Shown: positions 49,145-59,616 of the stretch, in pieces | Numbering within the stretch: position 1 is the first letter of the stretch | Layout of the letters: every line of letters begins with the position of its first letter | Origin: Branchiostoma floridae | Lineage: Eukaryota > Chordata > Leptocardii > Amphioxiformes > Branchiostomatidae | Direction: 5' to 3' | Assembly (NCBI RefSeq): GCF_000003815.2 | Contig: NC_049980.1 | Span: 3,994,497 to 4,058,496, forward strand | Length of the DNA stretch: 64,000 nt | Notes under the pieces: model-generated | The model's input: the letters and a program-made list of their open reading frames with translations, nothing else | Database searches by the model: none | What the model was told of the DNA's origin: nothing | Made by a program: the position numbers and the translations under genes

Positions 49145-49342
49145 GTAAATGAAGATTTTATCTAATATATCTGTACACAAAGTAAAGTGCTTACCAACAA
49201 GCTTTTAGTCAGTCCTCTGATCCTTCTTAATCTGAAATGATCCATAACAGCTGTATGGTATAACAATTGTACAAGGAAGGTCATGTATGTATCTGTCTCC
49301 TTACTTGGTAGCTTCGTCTCCATGGTCTTACTAGAGTCTTAA

Positions 49343-49590
49343 AACATAAAGAAACGTGCGTTCATGAAGGTTAGACGTCCAGGTATTGAAACAATATTCA
49401 AACACAATTCAATCTCGACAACTGGATAAAAAACGGATAATATTTACTTCCAGACGTTTCGGGTGACATCCATCACTCTTCTTCAGCGTCACTAGAATAA
49501 GAGTCACCAAACGTCTGGAAGTAGATAATACGTTTTTATCCAGTTGTAGAGATTGAATTGTGTTTGAATAAAGAAACATGCCTTTAAGCT
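49343..49590. mobile_element. Foldback-family repeat copy C
   Basis: Inverted arms 49396-49463 and 49509-49569: ATTCAAACACAATTCAATCTC pairs with GAGATTGAATTGTGTTTGAAT, and ACTTCCAGACGTTT with AAACGTCTGGAAGT. The centre is ACATCCATCACTCTTCTTCAGCGTCACT. The head GAAGGTTAGACGTCCAGGTA at 49361 is shared with copies at 4842 and 12429. AAAGAAAC(G/A)TGC occurs at 49343 and 49570, a possible target duplication. Confidence 0.75.
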
Positions 49591-50370
49591 TGGTTGTACA
49601 TTCAAGGAATCTTTGTCCACTGAATTAAAATGTACATCGTATGACCCTTAGACAGTTTCCATGTCTTTGACGTGCAAAACGGAATTGAACATGACTGATT
49701 GCCAGTTATCGTATCTTTTGTTCTAGCTGACAGAACTTGTTGTGACCCCACTTCTGAGGATAACACTTGAATTATTAACACTGAAGGCCACATACCATAG
49801 AAATAATTTCCTCACAATGGATGAGTTGGATTATTAGATGAGACCATTTATCATGGCCAATTTCACATTTGTGACGTCTCTAATTCTCATTGGACTTATG
49901 CCGGCTTTGCCAAATTGTTTCCAAGTTTATCAATTAGACGATAGTATGATATAATGTCACAGGGGAACCAATTATTGGATGATAATACAATGTAGTTTCA
50001 CTTTGTGTGACTTGCCCTGAAACTTATAAAAACTTTAATTATCTCTATCAGTCATCTGAACAAATCATGCCTCTGTTAACTGTACAGAGTGTTCAAATTC
50101 AATAACATCATTTAGAAACAGATTCCTTATTAAACTGGTCCTGGGTGAGAATGTAAATTTTAATGACACTATGTGTATAGTTTCTCTCAGGTAACTTACC
50201 TGAAAACTTGTAAAAACTTTATCTCTATCAGTCATCTGAACAAATCATGCCTCTGTTAACTGTACAGAGTGTTTAATGACATTGTTTAGGAATAGATTCC
50301 TTATTAAATGTCCTGAATGAGATATTTGATGTAAATTACTTGTAGTTTCTCTCAGGGTAACTAATACCTT
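49591..50370. repeat. Intron 23: about 185-bp direct duplication
   Basis: ACTTATAAAAACTTTAATTATCTCTATCAGTCATCTGAACAAATCATGCCTCTGTTAACTGTACAGAGTGTT at about 50021-50094 recurs near 50202-50272. The rest is AT-rich with nothing recognised. Confidence 0.7.
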
Positions 50371-50374
50371 TAAG

Positions 50375-50738
50375 TTAGGCCCAATTTACACACAGTTTTT
50401 ACCGATATCTGTGGAGATGTCGGGAGGGATCTAGAAAGTAGGGGGCCGGACACCCATGGCGCTTGCAGTCATAAACATATAGCGCTATTTTCCAAATGGC
50501 GTTATATGCTAATGAGCCTACCCGAGGTCGGGAAGCATCTACACGCGCGTGACGCTGTCGGGGACCCCTGCTAAGCTATCGGTAAGGTATCGTACGAATG
50601 GTCTGGACCTTTTGGGAGAAATATTCCCGATATCGTAATGGCGATATAGCAGTTCCATCTAGACGATGAAAAAAAGCTGTCGGCGAGAGGTTGTAGGCTC
50701 GCCGATATCGGGAAAAACTGTGTGTAGATCGTGCCTTA
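50375..50738. mobile_element. PIF/Harbinger-like MITE, 358 bp
   Basis: Element 50378-50735 flanked by TTA (50375-50377, 50736-50738). Termini GGCCCAATTTACACACAG and (inverted right) GGCACGATCTACACACAG, extending through TTTTTxCCGATATC for about 35 bp. A 3-bp TTA duplication with GGxCxxxTTTACAC ends is characteristic of PIF/Harbinger. Interior G+C-rich, with GCGATATA words, no coding sequence. Confidence 0.83.
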
Positions 50739-53144
50739 GTTAGTTTCTCACTCACTCTCATGGCAGGGCATTGTCGCTCTATCTTACCTTAAAACTTTTA
50801 GAACCTCTTTAGGTCTCTCAATCATCTTAGTAAACCATTCATCTTTTAACTGAGGGTGTACATATCTGACCACATCTGTCCCAGAGTGCTCAATGACATT
50901 ATTTGGGAGCCTTTTCCATTTTAAGGATAAGTCTGATGACCAGATGAGACGATTAGGAATTTACTGTAGTTGTCCAACTCAAGGAACTCAGTTTGTCTAA
51001 ATGTTAGATCCTAATGAACAGTTTTAAATGTTTAAACTGAAAAATAACAAGACTTAGTGTTGTTATCTAACGAAATTCAATTGTTCGTGATTTACATACT
51101 TTTAGTAATATTCATATATGGCCCGTAAGTAAGTCTTCATACATGTATATGACCCAATCAATGCATTTGGAATCCCACGTAGCCAATTCATCTGTTCTAA
51201 GACTTAATATAAGGAAAAACAGTTTGTTCTGAGCCACTATGATTCAAAACTTTCAGATAGAAAAAATGTATTCAGTTTGTTATCAAAGGAATAGATTCGT
51301 AGTGATCAGTCTTCTGATGATTCCATCAGCCCATTAGGAACCATCTGGATTAGGTGATATCAAGATATAACAGAAGTCATTTGTCACTTGAACCACTTTC
51401 CCCATTTCAAAACTTTCAGATGAACAATGGTGGTGTTTATGAAAGGAAAAGTTTCGTAGTAATCGGTCTTTTAGTGATTCAATCTGTCAATTAGGAATCC
51501 TTAGTGGCTAATTTCAAAGGTCCTAAGGAAATACAATTTAATATCTATTTGTGTAGAACCAAGTTGTTCCAGTTTCAAAACTTTGAGATAAAAAGTAGTA
51601 TTGTTATCCAGGGAATGGTTCATTCCTTAGTAAGTGATCAGTCTTCTGATGATCCAGTTTGTCTATTTAAGTAATCCTCTGTGGCTAATTTCGAAGGTCC
51701 CAAGGAAAGACAATTCAGTTCAGCGTAGAGCCACTGTCCCAGTTTCAAAACTATCATACAAATGTTTCATAGTGTTTCCTCAGTTAACACAGAAACACGG
51801 ATAAACAGAAAAAAAAACTTAAGCCATTTGTGTACCCTGAGACTTTCCAGTTTCAAAACTTTCAGATAGAATATTTGGGGTTTATCCAAGGAATGGTTCG
51901 TAAGTTTGCCAGTGATCGGTCTTCTGATGACCCAATCTGTCAATTCGAAATCCTCTGTGGCTAATTTCGAATGTCCTATGGAAGGACAGGTCAACCATTT
52001 GTGTAGAGCCGCTGTCCCAATTTCAAAACTACCATACAAAAGTTTTGTAGTGTTTGGTCATCTAATTATCCAATCAGTTCATTAGGAATCTGTATACTAT
52101 TAGCTGGTTCCTCTGCTAATGCCGAAACACAGATTATAACCAAAAGTTTTGTGTAGACTGAGACTTTACAAGTTTCATAACTTTCAGATAAAAGACTTTG
52201 GGGTTTATCCAAGTAATGATTCGTAAGTTTGCCAGTGATCGGTCTTCTGGTGACCCAATCTGTCAATTTGGAATCCTCTGTGGCTAATTTTGAATGTCCT
52301 ATGGAAAGACAGTTCACTCATTTGTGTCTAGCGGCTGTCCCAGTTTCAGAACTTTGACATACAAATTGTAGAGTTTGGTCTTCTGATTATCAAATCAGTC
52401 CATTTGGAATTCTCTGTAGCCGGTTCCTCTGCTAACATAGAAACACAGGTTAACAGAAACTTTAATCCATTTGTCTAGACTGAGACTTAACCAGTTTCAA
52501 AACTTTCAGATAAAACATGGGCATTTATCCAACGAATGCTTTGTAAGTTTCGTAGTGATCGATCTTCTGATGATCCAGTCCGTCAGTTAGAAATCCTGTG
52601 TGGCTAATTCCATTTAAGGTCCCACGGACAGACAGTTCATCTAGCCATTTGTGTAGCTCAGCCACTGTCCCAGTTTCAAAACTATCATACACAAGTTTCA
52701 TAGTGTTTGGTCTTCTGATGATCCAATCTGTCCTTTAGGAATCGTCTGTAGCCAGTTCATCTGCTCATACAGAATCTGTATTAAGAGAAAGCCATTTGAG
52801 TTGACAGAGACTTCACAAGTTTCAAAACTTTCAGACAAAAAAATTGGCATTTATCCAACAAATGTTTCTTAAGTTTCGTAATGATCAATCTTCTGATGAT
52901 GCAATCTGTCAATTAGTAGTCTTCTGTGGCTAATTTCGAATGTCCTGTGGGAAGACAGTAAATGTGTGTTGAGCCATGTGTAGAGCCACTGTCCTAGTTT
53001 CAAAACTATCATACAAAAGTTTCCTAGTGATAGGTCCTCTGAGTAATGTCCAATCAGTCCATTAGAAATCCTCTGTATAGCTAAAATTAATGTTCTTCTG
53101 CTCATTTGGAATCACAGAACAGAACAGAAAGCGATTTGTGAAGA

Positions 53145-53671
53145 CTAAAACATCGAGCAGATTAAAATGGGACTGAGCAGAGCACTTTGGACTAATGCTT
53201 GTAGCCTTTCACAGACTACACCTACATTGTATATATTAGATATTTTGTGTAAATGTGTATTGAAAGGTAATTAATATGTAGAGTGCAATTAGATGTCTCC
53301 AGGAACAAAGTCAATTCTGGAGAATTCTGGAACCTGAGCCAGAATTCTGCAGAATTCTGGGAACCTGAGCCAGAATTCTGCAGAATTCTGGGAACCTGAG
53401 CCAGAATTCTGGAGAATTCTGGGAACCTGATCAGCCAGAATTCTGGAGAATTCTGGGAACCTGAGCCAGAATTCTGGAGAATTCTGGGAACCTGAGCCAG
53501 AATTCTGGGAACCTTTGTTCCTGGAGACATCTAATTGCATTCTACATATTAATTACCTTTCAATATACATTTTCACAAAATATCTGATATATAGGTGTAG
53601 TCTGTGAAAGTCTACAAGCATTAGTCCAAAGTGCCCTGCTCAGTCCAATTTTACTCTGCTCGATGTTCTAA
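53145..53671. mobile_element. 519-bp transposon with inverted arms around a GAATTC minisatellite, CTAA target duplication
   Basis: Element 53149-53667. Left arm 53149-53312 and right arm 53513-53667 are inverted copies: AACATCGAGCAGA...AGACTACACCTA...AATTAATATGTAGA...TCTCCAGGAACAAAG pairs with CTTTGTTCCTGGAGA...CGATGTT. Flanks CTAA (53145-53148, 53668-53671). Removing the element and one CTAA restores GTGAAGA-CTAA-GGCTTTACCAG, which fits other units of the surrounding array (TAGACTGAGACTTTACCAG-type), a built-in empty site. Non-coding. Confidence 0.85.
53313..53512. repeat. 31-bp GAATTC minisatellite, about six copies
   Basis: Unit CAGAATTCTGCAGAATTC...TGGGAACCTGAGC, with CAG/GAG variants. 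It forms the centre of the 519-bp transposon. Open frames here are repeat artefacts. Confidence 0.93.
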
Positions 53672-54010
53672 GGCTTTACCAGTTTCAAAACTTTCAGATA
53701 AAAGACTTCGGTGTTTATTCAAAAAATGATTCATAAGTTTCCTAGTGATCAGTCTTCTGATGACGCAATCTGTCAATTAATAATCCTCTGTGGCTGATTT
53801 CGAAGGTCCTCATAAGGAAAATACAATTTATCCATTTATGTGAAATGGAACCAAGTTGTCCCAGTTTTAAAACTTTCAGAGAAAATTTTTATCCAGGGAA
53901 TGGTTCCGAATCGTAAGATTCCTTTTGGTCTGTCTTCTGAATGATCCAATCATGATCAGTCAATTAGAAGTCCTTTGCGGCTGATTCGACTGTTCCTACA
54001 CGGAAAGACA

Positions 54011-54994
54011 GTTTATCCATGTGACAATGAGAGCAAAACAACTGCCCCCCCGTTGTAGACAGCTGTCTGAGAGTTTGATTAACATACAAACTGTCGAGGG
54101 AGGTTGTTATACAAAAATTAATGTAGGTGTGAATTATCGACTTGTTAAAAACAAGGCACAGGCAGTTTGTCTTCTTCTGTTTATGATGACAGGAGTTGCC
54201 TGCTGTCCTTGACTTCACTTCAATCTGCAAAATTCCATATTCAGACTCTTACTCACTCAATCACTCACAGACTCTGAATTGTGATAAACAATGCAAAACA
54301 AAAGTTCTGTACAGGAAATTGAGGAATCGCTGTCGAGATGTCCTTCCTAGGTTTACCATCTTTTTTGTCATGTTCGCAGTAAACATATTTTCTTAATCTG
54401 TGAAGAAAAAGAAGAAGATAACTTCTGGGCACTAGTACGGCTCACCGAGTCACTGGTGGTTGGCACTTGGCCAATCTTCCATCAGAAGCACTGTAAACCC
54501 TTTTAGATTGTATCACCCTTTGCAGTTCACCTCTAGGAGGTCTGTATTAGCGACAAAGCACTCAGGCTTATCCGTCTGCAATTCTGCCTCTCAGTGCATG
54601 GTAACCAGATGGCCTGTCCGTTTTCATTTCACGGCGACGTCTGGTGCTCAAAACGCCAGGTCTGCTTTCTTTGGTTTGTCATCATGGATGAAAGTATCTA
54701 CGAAAGTGCTGAAAAAGTTTTGGAAGCAGCAGTGTAATTACATGGTGGAATTGCCTGTAGTGAGAGAAATGTGTAAGAGGTCGCCCTAGCTGTCACTTTC
54801 TGAGCCTTTTTGCCTTGATATTATTAAGATTACACACTCTACTGTGGTCTGTGGAGAGCCCTGACTCCCTACTGAAGTAGCCGTCTGCATGGCTACCAAA
54901 TTTATATTGGTTACAGTGTAAGGCAGCAGGGGAAAGAATAAAAATGTTGTGGAGAAAGTTTGTTAGGCTACAAGACTTTCTTGCCACAGAAAGG
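54011..54994. other. Intron 23, unclassified stretch
   Basis: A 109-codon plus-strand frame (54460-54789, with CNSASQCMVTRWPVRFHFTA) is open but not recognised. It may be part of an old transposon; no ends found. Confidence 0.35.
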
Positions 54995-55259
54995 CATCAA
55001 TACAGGGTTGTAGCCAGCCAGAAATCATTTTCTGTCCCCTCCATTTTAAATGGCTTTGGCGCAGTGTTCCTAGGGGGATCCGGGGACATGCTCCCAATGA
55101 AAATTTTGATATCTAGACCCTCTGAAACGCTATTTCCTGCATTTTGAGGGTTAGATTTTGCTCGCAGAGGACGGAATGGGCAAAAGTTTTTCCGTCCCCT
55201 GCTGCAAAATTCCGTCAAAGGACGGAAGGACGGGTGCTGGCTACAACCCTGCATCAATA
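54995..55259. mobile_element. hAT MITE, 249 bp
   Basis: Element 55003-55251, perfect 16-bp termini CAGGGTTGTAGCCAGC / GCTGGCTACAACCCTG, and perfect 8-bp target duplication CATCAATA (54995-55002, 55252-55259). The interior block CTAGGGGGATCCGGGGACATGCTCCC...TTTCCTGCATTTTGAGG matches the 19-kb hAT element (CTAGGGGGGTCCGGGGGCATGCTCCC...TTTCCTGCAATTTGAG). TCCGTCCCCTGCTGC / GGACGGAAGGACGG subterminal words. Non-coding. Confidence 0.92.
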
Positions 55260-55382
55260 TGAGTTGCTGGGGTCTCTGGGCAGCAGACCAGACTTAATCG
55301 GAATGTGAAACTAGTGTATAGACACGGTCATGGAAAGGCTTTTTACTCACGCACTCCGTCATGCTAGCTTTTAATAAAAGCT

Positions 55383-55815
55383 AGCATGAGTCAATGAGTC
55401 AGTCAGTCAGTCATTGAGTGAGTCAGTCAGTCATTGAGTGAGTGAGTGAGTGAGTGAGTGAGTGAGTGAGTGAGTGAGTGAGTGAGTGAGTGAGTGAGTG
55501 AGTGAGAGTCAGTCAGTCAGTCAGTCAGCGAGTCATTCAGTTAGTAAGCAAGTCAGTCAGTCAATCAGTGTGTGATGAGTGAGTGAGTCGTTAGTCAGTC
55601 ACTGCATGAGTCATTGAGTCAGTCAGTGGGTCAGTGAGTGAGTGAGTCGTTGAGTCAGTCACTGAGTCATTGAGTCAGTCAGTGGGTCAGTGAGTAAGTG
55701 AGTCGTTAGTCAGTCACTGAGTCATTGAGTCAGTCAGTGGGTGTGAGTGAGTTAGCAAGGCTGGGTCATTGAATCAGTGAGTCATTCAGTACGTCAGTGA
55801 GTCAGACAGTGAGAG
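55383..55815 (+). repeat. GTGA/GTCA tetranucleotide array
   Basis: About 430 bp of interspersed GAGT(GAGT)n, CAGT(CAGT)n and CATT units, with an uninterrupted GTGA run at about 55437-55506. Higher-order units of about 85-90 bp (GTCATTGAGTCAGTCAGTGGGTCAGTGAGT) are visible at 55610-55740. Confidence 0.95.
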
Positions 55816-55829
55816 CGAGCACAATTTTC

Positions 55830-56730
55830 CCCTTCCCCTTGAGATAGCTCTGAAAACATCTTTTAGAAAAAATTACATCTTTGAACTGTTGTGTTGTTGT
55901 ATTCCACTTTCAAGTATGGAGTTATTGCTACATTAAGTTAATGATAGTGATATGGTTAGGTTTTTTGTTCCAGCTCTGTCTTGAATTGCATCTTTTCAAT
56001 CATGAACAATGGTATGTATTTATCCAGTTGGAACTAGGATTGGAACTCTAACAATACTGAATAAATGAATTAATTGCATTTTCTCAGAGATGTTTGGAAT
56101 TGATGTATGGTCTTATACATGTATATGACACAGTGTATAGTGTAAGATCTTTATCCTTGTATTATTTGATGAATCTCTTTATTATAATTGATAAAAGCCA
56201 ACTTCAAAACTCATTGTTATGAGAGAAAATTTGGCGCACTTTCAATCTGGCATAATTTGAAATTGATGTAATTTGAATTTGGCATAATTTGCCTCATATG
56301 TAGTACCTTTATGAAATGAATAGCTCCAATTAGTTTACATCGGCAATAAATCATAGTGTCCCACAAGCCCCATATGCTTTAGCCCCATTTTAATTATGAA
56401 TCATGTTCTGTGACTTCCAAATTCTTTAGCTCAAAGTTTTGAAGTATCATTGTCCTCCATAAAAAGACTTGGTTTGAAATGATCTGTTTTTTTATTAGAG
56501 CAACAGGAGGCAACTGTTACTGATGGCAGAGTAATTCAGTGCCTAGACTTTGGCCCTACAAGTTAAAATAGTCGACATCCGATGAAAATGTTTTTGATGC
56601 ACTTCAGTTTTACATTGTTTAACTCACTCTATTTTGTTGGATTGCTTTGACCAAAATCTAGAAAAAGAGAATAAGAAAAAAATAAAACAATCCCTACCCC
56701 TTCTACACTATTTTTTTAGGATCATAACCT
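55830..56730. other. Intron 23, unclassified stretch
   Basis: AT-rich; TTTGGCATAATTTG occurs twice (about 56245 and 56277). Nothing else recognised. Confidence 0.5.
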
Positions 56731-56885
56731 TAGAAACAATGATTTTTCTTACTAAGGCCTTACTGTGCCAGAAACAATAATTTTTCTTACTAAGGCCTTA
56801 CTGTGCCAGAAACAATAATTTTTCTTACTAGGGCCTTACCGTGCCAGAAACAGTAATTTTTCTTACCGAGGCCTTACCGTGCCTG
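56731..56885 (+). repeat. 40-bp minisatellite, four copies
   Basis: AGAAACAATAATTTTTCTTACTAAGGCCTTACTGTGCC repeats from about 56731 to 56883 with a few changes (TACTAGGGCC, TACCGAGGCC). Confidence 0.93.
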
Positions 56886-57598
56886 CCACCCCTTTTCGCA
56901 GGTCATCATTTTTATCACTCTGCCGCACACATCCTCTCCACGTCCTCATTAAGGTCATTGGACCAGATAGGACACAGGTTATTAGGCTGATAACTTCAGC
57001 ACAGAAATGTCAAAGCATACTGGCCCACATGCTTTGTACCTCAGTAGTCTCCTCAGAAGTGACAAAATCACAAGCTTTCGATAATGGGAAACGTAGCACT
57101 CCACACGAAAGTAATAGAACTTTTTTGCGACGAGATTTAATACAAAAAAAGGTCCACATTTGAAAACGTGTCCCTCTTTCATTACGAATTGGCTCAAATG
57201 TAGAGTAGGTTGATGCTAATGAGGTTTGACCCCATGACCCCTAGGGATTAAAGGTCGCGTACCTAACCAACCAATGGGCCGTCCCAGAGAGGTGCATCCT
57301 TACTTATCATTAACCTCCTGGTTTTACAGAATATTTAATGGGGAAACACTGAGTGGATTACCTCAAAGTTTGCACACTTTTAAGGTGCAGTGACATTCGT
57401 CACAATCATGTTTTTGTAACGTACAAAAATGTAGTGGGATTTTCAGCAGACCCACAGACTGAGTTTCTATCGGACCTATGGTGCTTGCGCAATGCGCTCT
57501 TCAAGCCACTTTTCACGCTATCGAAAAAGTACAGTTACTGCAGTTGAATAAAAAAAGCAGTTGAATTTGTCTCTAGCAGAATGCTTTAAGTTTGACCA

Positions 57599-58460
57599 CC
57601 TTCAGCCAACTTCGTGGGTGATTGTTCAAGCATGTAGCAAGTTCGGGGGGAGCCACTCTCTTGCAATTCTTATCAATAAGTGACAGAACCTGTTGAATAA
57701 CATGAGCATCATTTTGTCACTGGGGCCTTTTGCCTGGTAAATGTGGTAAATGGGCAACAGATTGACTGGTATAAAAAGAGGTATCAAAAAAGCAATTTAC
57801 AGTCACTGTGTTAACCCATAAGACAGAAGAACCTAGTGATCTGCCATCAATCCAAGACATGTACATGGATTGTGCAAGCAGGCCTAACCATGCAGAGGTT
57901 GTTTTAGAAATGGGAACAAGGGCGCTGTGTCCCCATACCCTGACTATGTGCCACCTTACCCTGGGGACTCGATTCTCTGACATCTGTATAATTCAGGTTG
58001 ACTTGAAGGAGGCGACTAGGTCACATGTGGCCACAGTCTGCAACCATGACCTGTCTACTTGTAATTTTGCCCCTCAAGAAGCCTTAATGCCTTATGTTAA
58101 CTTATGTTTTCAAAAACTCCATGTCAAAGGAGGCAGAGCCCTAAGTTCCACCCGGCGCTCGGTTGCCATTTTTTTTTAAATCCCTTCAACCCTTTGCATG
58201 ACATAGTAAGGAACAACAGACAATATATAGCGAGTCTGCAGTCAAGGAGTCCTTGCTTCAAGTTTGCTTTGACTTTTGTTTGAACCAACTTTGTCTGTGT
58301 CAGTCTGTCAGTGTTAGGAGATTTGCCCTATTGCCATGCCAATTGATAAACGACAGAATGTGTTGAATAACATGAGCATCATTTAGACCCTGCGACCGCC
58401 TGCCCTGCTGTAAGCACATAACAGATTGACAGGATTAAACAGGTGTGAGGAGGTTAGTCT
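57599..58460 (+). repeat. About 690-bp spaced direct duplication
   Basis: GACAGAACCTGTTGAATAACATGAGCATCATTT...GGCAACAGATTGACTGGTATAAA (57682-57775) recurs as GACAGAATGTGTTGAATAACATGAGCATCATTT...CATAACAGATTGACAGGATTAAA (58352-58440). Confidence 0.7.
57950..58180. repeat. Dispersed repeat, copy 1 (copy 2 at 60335-60640)
   Basis: CTGGGGACTCGATTCTCTGAC...GGTCACATGTGGCC...TTTGCCCCTCAA...TTTCAAAAACTCCATGT...CGCTCGGTTGCC matches CTGGGGAGCACATTCTCTGAC...GGTCACATGTGGCCTG...TTTGCACCTCAA...TTTCAAAAATTTCCATGT...CGCTCGCCG at 60433-60615. The frame of 123 codons at 57808-58179 is within it; not recognised as coding. Confidence 0.55.
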
Positions 58461-58586
58461 CGTTACGTGTCCATTCGGGAGAAAATCTACAGCCACGGCG
58501 TCTGCTCTATACTTCATCTTTGTTGAGAATAGAGGTAGAGGGCTTGTAGACATCAAACTATGTTGATTCCACTACACATAATATAC

Positions 58587-58766
58587 TGTGAATGCCAAAA
58601 TGTTCGCAGTGGATTAATGTTCGCGGTTTCGTGGTGACCACTTTGCCGCGAAGTTAAAACCACCGCGGACATTTTAATTTCTATTATATATAATGGTATT
58701 AGACTGCAGTCTATGGTGTTGCAGCAAAATTAAATCCCTGCGAACTTAAATGCATTTACAGTAATA
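58587..58766. mobile_element. MITE of the CTGTRAATGC family, copy 2
   Basis: Starts CTGTGAATGCCAAAATGTTCGCAGTGG, ends AAATCCCTGCGAACTTAAATGCATTTACAG, flanked by TA (or by AATAT if the element is taken one base longer each side). Matches 29553-29776. Confidence 0.75.
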
Positions 58767-59311
58767 TTGTTAATGACACCCTCGGGGCACCCCAAAACTG
58801 ATGCAACCTTGCAAATGAAAAACAAAGTGGTCAGGAAGGTGTAACAAATGACTTAACACAAGATATGCTACACAGAAAATTGTTAATTTTTGTTCTTGTG
58901 TATTGGAAAATTATACTCAGGGAACAAAATACATTTTGTGGTACTACCAAGTTTACGACAAAAGTATGTTTTACCCATTGTACAACTACATTTAGTGACT
59001 TTCTCCAATTTTTTTTCAATTTACGGCATATATTTGCTCATTTTGCAGCTTAAAATTTGCCGTTGTAATTACAACCTTTTTTTTAAATTGACCAAAATTG
59101 ATGGGCACACAAATGTCCTCCACATTATGAAGTCTGCATGGCCTAATAGGTCCAAACGAAACAACAGGAAAAGTTGTTCGTCAAGTATGATAACTTTGCC
59201 AGTCACATTCAGAGTCTTACATGACTGTATATCACCATTATCTGGATAAGGGCTGCATCGTAATTTCAGAGATAGTCTTCTGGGCTGAGTGACTCTCATT
59301 TGTCTAGGATT
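58767..59311. other. Intron 23, unclassified stretch
   Basis: AT-rich; frames at 58831-59332 on both strands are short and without family features. Confidence 0.45.
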
Positions 59312-59616
59312 AACTGCCTTGGAGCGGTGCAATGGCCGAGTGGGTAGAGTGTTCGTCTTGCATTCGGTAGGTCGTGAGTTCGATCCCCGGCCGAGTCATA
59401 CCAAAGAATCTAAAAGTGGTACATGCTGCTTTCTCTGCTTAGCACTCAGCACTAATGAGAAAGAGTATGGAAGTTAAACACACATCACTACCAGCAGACC
59501 AGCCCCCTGCTGTAGTGGCTTGCACAAATGTGTGGTCCAAGGGCTTCGAAGTGGAGATGGGCGCCACCCTACGCATCCGTAGATGCATGGGCAAACTTTT
59601 TTTAACTGCCTTGGAG
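59312..59616 (+). mobile_element. Young tRNA-derived SINE with perfect target duplications, 279 bp
   Basis: Body 59325-59603 flanked by AACTGCCTTGGAG (59312-59324 and 59604-59616). The 5' head GCAATGGCCGAGTGGGTAGAG...GGTCGTGAGTTCGATCCCCGGCC keeps intact Pol III box A (TGGCCGAGTGGG) and box B (GAGTTCGATCC) and resembles a tRNA with a leucine/serine-like A box. The body includes CAGCACTAATGAGAAAGAG and CCACCCTACGCATCCGTAGATGCATGG and ends in a short T-rich tail. Confidence 0.92.

Larger units (their letters stand above)
50760..54010 (+). repeat. Diverged 315-325-bp tandem array in intron 23
   Basis: Key words: CAGTTTCAAAACTTTCAGATA, TTATCCAA(G/C)GAATG, GTGATCGGTCTTCTGATGACCCAATCTGTCAATT, AATCCTCTGTGGCTAATTTCGAA and TGTGTAGAGCCACTGTCCCAGTTTCAAAACTATCATACAA. 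The GATC...CTTCTGATGA word recurs near 51305, 51458, 51628, 51921, 52236, 52555, 52881 and 53746. Each unit has two related halves (TTCAAAACT twice). Copies are 75-85% alike by eye. Non-coding. Confidence 0.8.

Noticed and set aside
53222-53540. Two minus-strand frames rich in NSGSGSQNSPEFW-type repeats
   Set aside because: Translation of the 31-bp GAATTC minisatellite inside a transposon.
54460-54789. 109-codon plus-strand frame as a gene
   Set aside because: No recognisable domain, splice context or codon pattern; might be transposon debris, but unsupported.
59325-59400. Functional tRNA gene
   Set aside because: Boxes A and B are good, but the acceptor and anticodon stems do not pair properly, and the unit is a 279-bp SINE with 13-bp target duplications.
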